From: DASVTR01 sp033855775
GTDB taxonomy: Bacteria; Acidobacteriota; Blastocatellia; Pyrinomonadales; Pyrinomonadaceae
Length of the DNA stretch: 16,048 nucleotides
Direction of reading: 5' to 3'
Assembly: GCA_033855775.1 (NCBI GenBank)
Contig: JAWVFT010000103.1
Span: 1-16,048, forward strand
A program made the translations under genes and the position numbers. This document shows, piece after piece, positions 1 to 6,007 of this stretch. Positions within the stretch are counted from its first letter, which is position 1. Each line of letters begins with the position of its first letter. A model generated the notes under the pieces. That model worked only from the letters and a program-made list of their open reading frames with translations, was not told the DNA's origin and searched no databases.

Positions 1-1
1 T

Positions 2-574
2 CTTGGCTTCTATGAGGCCTGCAAAGACAGCAGCGAGCGCATCGATGATGTTGCGGAGCTGATGAACTGGAGCACGAGCGAGAGCGACGACGATGCCAAG
101 TCGGATGCCGTTGTCGCGGAGGAGGACGAGGATGACGATGACTCCTCGGATTACGGCGAGGGGAATGACGTCTACACGCTGCACAAGAATCCAATCTTTA
201 TCTCCACGAAAGCGCTGTACCTCGGATTGCGCCGGCATTGGGAACTGGCCGCCGGCGACAATGCCAAGGTGCCGCAACCGCTCGCACTCGCGATGCTGAC
301 TTCGCTCCACCGGGGCGAAGAGCAGGCCGTGCAAGCGATTCATGCTCTCGATTTCGGCGATTACGCCATGGCGATCAGTTTGTTCAAACGCGCGCTGAGC
401 GGTTTGAATGGCACGCTCGCCTTGCTGAATGACAATTCCGCGATGGCGCACCGCACGGTGCTTACGTACCGTGAAATGGCTTTGCCGCGCTTATTCGACC
501 TTCGTGAGATCTGGCTCCGCGTCGTTAACGAGTGTCGCGAGGAACTCGAGCGCCCGATCGACGGCGATAGTTGA
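2..574 (+). CDS. Hypothetical protein with acidic linker (5' end outside window)
   Basis: The reading frame is open from the first bases of the window, so the gene begins upstream; the ATG at 62 is probably internal. About 190 residues are visible. After a short helical stretch (LGFYEACKDSSERIDDVAEL) comes a strongly acidic, low-complexity segment rich in Asp, Glu and Ser, roughly 40 residues long, then a mostly helical C-terminal domain of about 130 residues beginning near VYTLHKNPIFISTKALYLGL. There is no signal peptide, membrane segment or metal motif in the visible part. The family is not recognised. The acidic stretch looks like a flexible linker between two folded parts. It ends in TGA 138 nt before the tRNA gene. 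Coding is supported by codon choice in keeping with the neighbours and by an uninterrupted frame; function is unknown. Confidence 0.72.
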   Translation, partial: LGFYEACKDSSERIDDVAELMNWSTSESDDDAKSDAVVAEEDEDDDDSSDYGEGNDVYTLHKNPIFISTKALYLGLRRHWELAAGDNAKVPQPLALAMLTSLHRGEEQAVQAIHALDFGDYAMAISLFKRALSGLNGTLALLNDNSAMAHRTVLTYREMALPRLFDLREIWLRVVNECREELERPIDGDS

Positions 575-712
575 GACGGAACGCGAGTCGCGTGTGTGCG
601 GCTCGATTGATTCGCGGGAGGGGATTGCGGCGCGAAGTGGTCGTTCGGGAGAATCCCGACAAATCCGCCTTGCACTTTCAGCAGGCTGCGTTTGCCTCCC
701 CAAACCTGTTTC

Positions 713-807
<95 letters not shown>

Positions 808-993
808 TTTGATTTCGGATGTTGGAAGGGCCGCGCGGCTCCGGCTTGAAGTCGGACGTTGAAGGCTTCGGCTTTTCGTCGTAATGGCTTCATCCACAAT
901 CCGCAACGCGATAGCTCTTTGTCTTCTCAGCGGGAAAGCGTTAGAGTAGTGAACGCTTTGAGCGATGCGCTTGTTCGGTGGCGGCTGAGCGCG

Positions 994-999
994 GGAAGG
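994..999 (+). promoter_or_regulatory. Ribosome binding site of the YggT-family gene
   Basis: GGAAGG lies 5 nt before the ATG at 1005. It decides in favour of this start over the in-frame GTG at 978, which has no comparable site. Confidence 0.6.
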
Positions 1000-1004
1000 T
1001 TTTT

Positions 1005-1523
1005 ATGGAAGACGATAAGCTGGCTGCCGACGAAGCCCGTCGAGCGGCACAGCATGAAGTAGTCAAGGGCGAGATTGAAGCTGATGTCAACGCCGAAATC
1101 GCCGCCCGCGCAGACCGCACGACTCGCACGGAAGCGCGGCAGATGGAGAACATCGCGGGCGAGTTTCGCGCGAAAGCCGTGGATGAAGTCGTCGATACGG
1201 AGCGCGAAGTCGAACGCGCACGCGGCCTCGCCAGAGTCTCGCAGGTGGTTGACTACATCTTCTACATCATCTATGGGCTGCTGGCGATACGCTTATTGCT
1301 GGCGCTGCTGGCGGCGCGAAAGAGCGCAGGGTTTACACAATTTATCTATGGCGTGACAGACCCTTTGTATGCGCCGTTTCGCGGCATCGTCGCCAGCCCG
1401 ACAATTGAAAACGGAAGCACGCTGGCGTTGCCGATTGTGCTCGCCATCATCGTTTACGCCCTGCTGCACTTGGGCATCAACGGGCTGCTGCGGCTCATCG
1501 CGCATCGCCGGACGGCGATTTAA
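1005..1523 (+). CDS. YggT family integral membrane protein
   Basis: This 172-residue protein has a YggT domain in its C-terminal half: a hydrophobic segment around residues 82-104, the characteristic loop FIYGVTDPLYAPFRGIV (residues 113-129, the family's TDPxxxPFR motif), and a second hydrophobic segment around 139-164. The first 80 residues are highly charged, rich in Ala, Glu and Arg, and look helical or coiled-coil; most single-domain YggT proteins are near 100 residues and lack such an extension. YggT proteins are inner-membrane proteins; they have been linked to cell division, osmotic stress and plastid or cyanobacterial nucleoid distribution, but no biochemical role is settled. The start at 1005 is chosen for its SD; a GTG at 978 would add nine residues. 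A probable terminator follows at 1562-1606. Confidence 0.85.
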   Translation: MEDDKLAADEARRAAQHEVVKGEIEADVNAEIAARADRTTRTEARQMENIAGEFRAKAVDEVVDTEREVERARGLARVSQVVDYIFYIIYGLLAIRLLLALLAARKSAGFTQFIYGVTDPLYAPFRGIVASPTIENGSTLALPIVLAIIVYALLHLGINGLLRLIAHRRTAI

Positions 1524-1561
1524 GAAGCGCGTTTGTTGGCCCGGCCACAATCTTGACCGCG

Positions 1562-1606
1562 CGCTGTCCGCAGCCTTCGAAGGCTCATTGCCTGACAGCG
1601 GTTTTT
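1562..1606 (+). terminator. Probable intrinsic terminator after the YggT gene
   Basis: CGCTGTC (1562-1568) pairs perfectly with GACAGCG (1594-1600). An inner palindrome AGCCTTCGAAGGCT (1572-1585) forms a second small stem inside, and TTTTT follows at 1602-1606. The internal loop is asymmetric, so strength is uncertain. It would separate YggT transcription from the SRP RNA gene that starts about 15 nt later. Confidence 0.5.
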
Positions 1607-1620
1607 GACAATTTATTTAT

Positions 1621-1724
1621 CAGACTTCGGGCTCCGCACAATGCTTGCCTTGTGAACCCCGCCAGGCCGGGAACGGAGCAACGGTAGCAACGGCGGCGTG
1701 TGTTGCGGGTAAGTCCGAAGTCTG
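1621..1724 (+). ncRNA. ffs: Signal recognition particle RNA, small bacterial (4.5S) type
   Basis: The ends pair over ten perfect bases, CAGACTTCGG (1621-1630) with CCGAAGTCTG (1715-1724). The conserved apical domain is present: GTGAACCCCGCCAGG followed by a short CCG/CGG stem (1667-1669/1674-1676) closing a GGAA tetraloop (1670-1673), then GAGCAACGGTAGCA on the other side. These are the internal loops that bind the Ffh M domain, and the GGAA loop contacts FtsY. Length is about 104 nt, matching the Alu-less small SRP RNA of Gram-negative bacteria. The RNA works with Ffh and FtsY in co-translational targeting of membrane proteins. It lies 92 nt before dnaX, a common position for this gene. No convincing promoter is visible; TTGACA at 1605-1610 is too close to the RNA start to serve as its -35 box. 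Confidence 0.95.
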
Positions 1725-1737
1725 GCCACTTCTCAAA

Positions 1738-1809
1738 CAGTGACGAGTGACGAGTGACAAGTTAAAAGGCTTGTCTTGCTTGTCATTCGTCACTTGTCAC
1801 TCGTCACTG
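1738..1809. repeat. Inverted repeat built of AGTGACG-like heptamers
   Basis: The left arm (1738-1758) contains AGTGACG units in tandem with a 7-nt period, and the right arm (1789-1809) is its reverse complement. The arms form 21 bp with one G-U pair and no true mismatch, around a loop of about 30 nt. The right arm carries one more degenerate heptamer toward the loop. The whole lies between the SRP RNA and dnaX, and its right arm ends 7 nt before the dnaX ATG. Period-7 tandem arrays of this kind are typical of dispersed non-coding repeats rather than of a terminator; there is no U-run after it. Confidence 0.85.
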
Positions 1810-1816
1810 TTTCCCC

Positions 1817-3823
1817 ATGTCTTACCAAGTCATCGCACGCAAATGGCGTCCGCAAACCTTCGATGAAGTGACGGGCCAGGAGCCAATCACGCGCACGCTG
1901 CGCAACGCCATCGAACACGAGCGGCTGCATCACGCCTACCTCTTTAGCGGCGCGCGCGGCGTCGGCAAGACGACGACCGCGCGCCTGCTCGCCAAGGCTC
2001 TCAACTGCCACAAAGCCAAAGGCCCGACGCCGACGCCGTGCCGGACCGACGACGAAACCATCTGCGCTTCGTGCAGGGAAATCGGCGAAGGCCGCTCGAT
2101 TGACGTGCTTGAGATTGACGCCGCCTCGAACACCGGCGTTGACAACGTGCGCGACGCCATCATCGGCAACGTCGCCATCGCCCCGGCCCGCGACCGTTAT
2201 AAAGTTTTCATCATTGACGAGGTTCACATGCTGTCGGGCGCGGCCTTCAACGCGCTCTTGAAGACGCTGGAAGAGCCGCCGCCGCGCGTCGTCTTCATCA
2301 TGGCGACGACCGAGTTGCACAAACTGCCGGACACGATTCTCTCGCGCTGCCAGCAGTTTGAGTTTCGCACGATTGCGACGACGAAAATCGCAGAGCGGCT
2401 GCGCCTGATAGCGGGCGCCGAGAAGGTGTCCATCACGGACGACGCGCTGCGCGAGATAGCCCGCGCAGGCGAAGGCTCTATGCGCGACGCGCAGAGCGCC
2501 TTCGATCAGGTGATCAGTTTTTCCGGGGCGAAGATTGCCGCCGCGGATGTCGAGACGGCGTTAGGCATTGCCGGAACGGAGATGCTCGCGCGCGTGATGC
2601 GGGCCGTCGCCGAGCAGCGACCGGCGGAGGCTCTGGCGGTCGTTGACGATTTGGTGATGCGCGGTCATGACCTGCGCAATTTCTGCCGCAGCTTGCTCTC
2701 GCACCTGCGCGACCTGCTGGTGGCAAAGGTTTCCGGCGAGACGACAGCCTTGCTCGACACGACCGCCACAGACCGCGCGGAGTTGATGAAGCAGGCGGAC
2801 GCTTTTTCCGAATCCGACCTCGTGCGCTTTTTCCACTCGCTGACCGAAACTGAAACTAACCTGCGCGCCGCCGCGCATCCGCGTTATCAACTCGAAATCG
2901 GCCTCGTCAAGTTGATGGAGTTGCGCCGCATCGTCTCCGTCAATCATCTCATCGAACGGCTGTCGGCTTTAGAGGAATCGCTGCGCACGGGCAAAGCTCC
3001 TGCTGCGGCTGCGGGCAGCACGCCGCCTGCGGCTGCGAGCGGCGGCGGGCAAAACATCGCGGGCCGTGGCGGCCAGTCAAACGTCCCGCCGCGAACGCCG
3101 CGCGCGGGCAACGCCATGCAGAACAATCCGCCCGCGCACACCGAGGTCAACGCCTACGCTTCGTCGCCTGAACTCGCGCCCGCTTCTTACAACAACAACG
3201 CCGCGCCTGCTCTTTCCAACAACAACAACGCCGCGCCTCCTGCTTCTTCCAACAGCAACGTTGCGCCTGAGCCGCCCGTGCTGACCTTAGTGCCGCCGCC
3301 CGGCCCCGCGCCCGTTGCTGCGACGACAACAAATGGCGCGGCTGCCTTCGCCGCCAAGGCTGCGCCGGAGAGCCTTGACATCGTTGGACAGCGCGTGCCT
3401 GTGGGGAGCGCGCCGCAGCCGGGTTCGACCATCGAGGCTATCAAAGCCGGGTTGGAAAAAAGGCGTCGCATGTTTCTCGTCGTCGCGCTCGAAGGCGCGC
3501 GTCGCGTTGTGATTGAGGGCGACGAGTTGTGCATAGAGTATGCGCCGGAAGCGAAGCACCTGCGCGACAATCTGGCGAAGCCGGAAGGCGTCAAACAACT
3601 GCGCGAGGTGTGCCGCGAGGTGACGGGGCGCGACCTCGGCATCCGCATCACGGTCAAAGAGCAGGGCGCGAGCGACGACGGCCAAACGTCCGTGCAGGAC
3701 GAAGCGCGGCTCGAAAAACAACGCTTGCGCGAAATGGCCGAACGACATTCCTTCACGCAACAAGTCCTCAATACCTTTCACGCCGAAATCGTGGATGTCA
3801 GAAGGATTGACGAAAAGCAGTAG
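1817..3823 (+). CDS. dnaX: DNA polymerase III subunits gamma and tau
   Basis: This 668-residue clamp-loader ATPase loads the sliding clamp and, as tau, ties the loader to the polymerase. The N-terminus (MSYQVIARKWRPQTFDEVTG) is canonical and fixes the start. Visible motifs are Walker A GARGVGKT (45-52), four zinc-module cysteines (C64, C75, C83, C86), Walker B FIIDE (131-135), the ALLKTLEEPP helix (146-155) and sensor/arginine-finger SRC (176-178). Domains I-III run to about residue 375. A Pro/Ala/Asn-rich linker covers about 390-520, with Asn-rich repeats near 455-485. A tau-type C-terminal domain covers about 530-668. There is no SD before the ATG, and a 21-bp hairpin ends 7 nt upstream, which may limit translation. 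ybaB and recR, frequent downstream partners, are absent. No correctly phased slippery heptamer for making gamma is visible. Confidence 0.97.
   Translation: MSYQVIARKWRPQTFDEVTGQEPITRTLRNAIEHERLHHAYLFSGARGVGKTTTARLLAKALNCHKAKGPTPTPCRTDDETICASCREIGEGRSIDVLEIDAASNTGVDNVRDAIIGNVAIAPARDRYKVFIIDEVHMLSGAAFNALLKTLEEPPPRVVFIMATTELHKLPDTILSRCQQFEFRTIATTKIAERLRLIAGAEKVSITDDALREIARAGEGSMRDAQSAFDQVISFSGAKIAAADVETALGIAGTEMLARVMRAVAEQRPAEALAVVDDLVMRGHDLRNFCRSLLSHLRDLLVAKVSGETTALLDTTATDRAELMKQADAFSESDLVRFFHSLTETETNLRAAAHPRYQLEIGLVKLMELRRIVSVNHLIERLSALEESLRTGKAPAAAAGSTPPAAASGGGQNIAGRGGQSNVPPRTPRAGNAMQNNPPAHTEVNAYASSPELAPASYNNNAAPALSNNNNAAPPASSNSNVAPEPPVLTLVPPPGPAPVAATTTNGAAAFAAKAAPESLDIVGQRVPVGSAPQPGSTIEAIKAGLEKRRRMFLVVALEGARRVVIEGDELCIEYAPEAKHLRDNLAKPEGVKQLREVCREVTGRDLGIRITVKEQGASDDGQTSVQDEARLEKQRLREMAERHSFTQQVLNTFHAEIVDVRRIDEKQ
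3181..3272 (+). repeat. Degenerate Asn-rich coding repeat in the dnaX linker
   Basis: Three imperfect copies of a unit encoding S-x-N-N-N-(N)-A-A-P occur in tandem, with runs of AAC codons followed by GCCGCGCCT. They encode about 30 residues of the DnaX linker. Variation in copy number would stay in frame and change only linker length. Confidence 0.6.
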
Positions 3824-3986
3824 TCGAGCAAGTCAAAGCCTCTTTGATTCAAACGCCGACGGCTGTTAACGATTACTGACTGCTGACTGCTTTTGCTTAT
3901 TGCTCCTGACGGCTGCTGCTCTTCATAGTTGTGTGAACAAAGCGGGACGGGGCCGCGTATAGTAGCGACGGAGGTATTCAAGGCAG
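3824..3986. other. dnaX to small membrane gene spacer, with heptamer pair
   Basis: The 163-nt spacer holds a short weak hairpin TCAAAG/CTTTGA (3833-3838/3842-3847) just after dnaX, two perfect tandem copies of TGACTGC (3877-3890), and two copies of GACGGCTG (near 3859 and 3909). There is no U-run that would make a convincing terminator. A candidate promoter and SD for the next gene lie at its 3' end. Confidence 0.5.
3934..3963 (+). promoter_or_regulatory. Candidate sigma70-type promoter before the small membrane gene
   Basis: TGAACA (3934-3939) and TATAGT (3958-3963) are separated by 18 nt and resemble -35 and -10 boxes, with the -10 the better of the two. A start near 3970 would leave a leader of under 20 nt. 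The call rests on sequence resemblance only. Confidence 0.35.
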
Positions 3987-4193
3987 ATGCGTGAACCAGT
4001 TTTGGCAGGACTTTTGAGCTTATTGATTCCGGGCGTCGGGCAACTTTACAACGGTCGAATCATCGCGGGCATTCTGTGGTTGCTCTTCACGCCCGGCTTC
4101 TGGATTGGCACGGGCGGAACGCTCGGTTGGGTGTGCCACATCATCGCGGCCTGGTGCGCTTACTCTTACGCGAAAGACCATCCGGCGCGCTGA
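3987..4193 (+). CDS. Small two-helix membrane protein (TM2-like)
   Basis: This 68-residue protein begins MREPVLAGLLSLLIPGVGQL and has two hydrophobic stretches (about 7-16 running into 25-40, and about 45-60). The segment LIPGVGQLYNGRIIAGILWLLF resembles the Gly-x-Gly-x-x-Tyr turn and following helix of small TM2-domain-like proteins, but the match is partial and I would not assign a function. GGAGG at 3970-3974 lies 12 nt before the ATG, a little far, with AAGG at 3980-3983 closer. It occupies the place after dnaX where ybaB is often found. Its size and clean membrane pattern, together with the SD and possible promoter, support a real gene. Confidence 0.75.
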   Translation: MREPVLAGLLSLLIPGVGQLYNGRIIAGILWLLFTPGFWIGTGGTLGWVCHIIAAWCAYSYAKDHPAR

Positions 4194-4544
4194 CCGAAGC
4201 GAAGGCCGTGAAGGATGAAGGCGTAGCGATTCATCGTTTGAGAGCGCAGCTTGATTCATCGCTCAGAGCGACGCTTTCATCCAAAGGCTTTCAACCCCGC
4301 TTCACCTCGCGGCAGCCCGCGCGACAATCGCCGCGCAGTCTCTTCATTTCCATCCATTCTCAATCGCCCCGACTTTCTTTCCTTCAACTTCTCGCTTGCT
4401 TGCTCCTCGCTGTTTCATCCTGCGCGCTTCGTCTTTCGTGTTATGCTTGGCAGCCGCAAACGACGATTCGCGGCGCGAGAGCGTTTGACGATGGCCGCCG
4501 CTCAAGGCGAGCGCGGGATTGATAGTTTCGGGGAGTCAAAGAGC
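4194..4544. other. 351-nt non-coding stretch upstream of gnd
   Basis: No gene is supported here. The gnd frame stays open upstream to an ATG at 4251, but the translation of that part is unlike any 6-phosphogluconate dehydrogenase. Two imperfect direct repeats beginning GATTCATCG lie at about 4229 and 4252. From about 4340 to 4440 the plus strand is markedly pyrimidine-rich. TATGCT at 4442-4447 could be a -10 box but has no matching -35, so no promoter is called. No riboswitch or terminator fold was recognised. Confidence 0.55.
4530..4535 (+). promoter_or_regulatory. Ribosome binding site of gnd
   Basis: GGGGAG lies 9 nt before the ATG at 4545. It supports that start against in-frame ATG codons further upstream (4251 and later). 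Confidence 0.65.
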
Positions 4545-5978
4545 ATGGCAGAAGCAGACATCGGCATGGCGGGCCTCGGCGTGATGGGCCTGAATCTCGC
4601 GCTCAACATGGAGCGCAACGGCTACGCGGTCGCGGTCTGGAACCGCGAGCCGGAGGCCGTCGATAAACTAATCGCGGGCGAAGGCAAGGGGCTTCGCATC
4701 AACGGCACGAAGACGCCGGAAGAGTTCGTGCGCTCTCTCAAACGGCCACGCAAGATTATGATGATGGTTAAAGCTGGCCCGCCCATTGATTGGACGATGG
4801 AACAGTTTGAGCCGTTTCTGGAACCCGGCGACATACTGATTGACGGCGGCAACTCGTGGTTTGAAGACACGCAGCGGCGCGAAAAAGCTTTGACCGCGAA
4901 GGGGCTGCACTTTATTGGCTCAGGCGTTTCGGGCGGCGAAGAGGGCGCGCTGTGGGGGCCGTCTTTGATGCCGGGTGGGGCGCGCGAGGCGTATGAAGAG
5001 ATTCGACCGATTTGGGAAGCCATCGCCGCCAAGACCGAAGACGGCGCATGCACAACCTACGTCGGGCCGGACGGCGCGGGCCACTTCGTCAAGATGGTGC
5101 ATAACGGCATAGAGTACGGCGACATGCAACTCATCGCCGAAGCTTACGACATACTGCGTCGCGTGCTCGGCATGAACGCAACGGAGTTGGCCGACACGTT
5201 CGCCAGTTGGAACGAGGGCTTGCTCGATTCGTTTCTGATTAAAATCACGGCGGAAGTCCTGCGCGTCAAAGACACTGAGACGGGCCAGCCGCTCGTTGAC
5301 TTGATTCTGGACAAGGCTGGACAGAAGGGAACCGGCAAGTGGACGGCGCAGGTCGCGCTCGACCTCGGCGTTGCGATTCCCACCATCAACTCCGCGATTG
5401 ACGCGCGCTTTATCTCCGCCTTGAAGGAAGAGCGCGTGGCGGCAAGCAAAGTCATCAATGGGCCTTCGCCTTCGACCTTCAAAGATGAAGAGCGCGCGGC
5501 TCTCATCAACTCTGTGCGCGACGCTCTCTACGCGGCGAAGATTTGCTCTTACGCGCAGGGCTTTAACCTGATTCGCGCCGGTTCGGACGCGCACAATTGG
5601 AACGTGGACTTGAGCGAGATGTCGCGCATCTGGAAGGGCGGCTGCATCATTCGCGCCCGCTTCCTCGACCGCATCAAGGCGGCTTACCAGCGCGACCCGA
5701 AGCTGGCGAACCTGCTGCTCGACGAAGATTTTCGCCAGTGGATGCAGGAAGCCCAAACGAACTGGCGCGAGAGCTTGAGCGTGGCGCAACGGCACGGCGT
5801 TCCGTGTCTGGCGATGGCCGCGAGCCTCGCTTACTTCGACAGCTACCGCACCGCGAGCCTTCCACAAAACCTGACGCAGGCCCAACGCGATTTCTTCGGA
5901 GCGCATACCTACGAGCGCGTTGACAAGCCCGAAGCGGGAGCGATTCACACGGACTGGGAGACGGCCATCAAGTCTTAG
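4545..5978 (+). CDS. gnd: 6-phosphogluconate dehydrogenase, decarboxylating
   Basis: The enzyme oxidises and decarboxylates 6-phosphogluconate to ribulose 5-phosphate, making NADPH in the oxidative pentose phosphate pathway. The protein has 477 residues, the usual length of the long dimeric class. The N-terminal Rossmann fold carries GLGVMG (10-15) and N33-R34, positions used for NADP binding. IDGGNSW (99-105) and SGVSGGEEGA (126-135) follow. The catalytic region HFVKMVHNGIEYGDMQ contains the general base K183, with H186, N187 and E190. The family signature around LDKAGQKGTGKW (about 255-266) is intact, and the all-helical C-terminal domain is complete. The start is set by the SD and by homology of MAEADIGMAGLG; longer starts are rejected. 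The next gene begins 29 nt after the stop, so the two may be co-transcribed. Confidence 0.97.
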   Translation: MAEADIGMAGLGVMGLNLALNMERNGYAVAVWNREPEAVDKLIAGEGKGLRINGTKTPEEFVRSLKRPRKIMMMVKAGPPIDWTMEQFEPFLEPGDILIDGGNSWFEDTQRREKALTAKGLHFIGSGVSGGEEGALWGPSLMPGGAREAYEEIRPIWEAIAAKTEDGACTTYVGPDGAGHFVKMVHNGIEYGDMQLIAEAYDILRRVLGMNATELADTFASWNEGLLDSFLIKITAEVLRVKDTETGQPLVDLILDKAGQKGTGKWTAQVALDLGVAIPTINSAIDARFISALKEERVAASKVINGPSPSTFKDEERAALINSVRDALYAAKICSYAQGFNLIRAGSDAHNWNVDLSEMSRIWKGGCIIRARFLDRIKAAYQRDPKLANLLLDEDFRQWMQEAQTNWRESLSVAQRHGVPCLAMAASLAYFDSYRTASLPQNLTQAQRDFFGAHTYERVDKPEAGAIHTDWETAIKS

Positions 5979-6007
5979 CCGACAAGTTTCGACAGAGAAT
6001 TTTTAAA

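Noticed and set aside
645..659. TCGGGA-GAA-TCCCGA hairpin after the first gene as a terminator
   Set aside because: Only six base pairs, with no U-run after it; too weak to call.
859..1062. 67-codon open frame between tRNA-Ser and the YggT gene
   Set aside because: No SD, overlaps the YggT start in another frame, and the translation has no protein-like features.
1605..1610. TTGACA before the SRP RNA as a -35 box
   Set aside because: At a normal spacing the -10 would fall inside the SRP RNA; the position does not fit the RNA start at about 1621.
1738..1809. Heptamer hairpin as an intrinsic terminator of the SRP RNA
   Set aside because: The stem is long but only moderately GC-rich, has a 30-nt loop, and is followed by TTTCCCC with the dnaX start 7 nt on, so no functional U-run is present.
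3455..3463. Run of six A in dnaX as a programmed frameshift site for gamma
   Set aside because: The A6G string is phased GAA AAA AGG, not A AAA AAG in the reading frame, and it lies near residue 547, inside the tau-specific domain, far later than known gamma ends. Transcriptional slippage on only six A is unlikely.
4251..4544. N-terminal extension of gnd from the ATG at 4251
   Set aside because: The 98 extra residues are of odd composition and unlike any 6PGDH, while the ATG at 4545 has a good SD and begins the canonical N-terminus.
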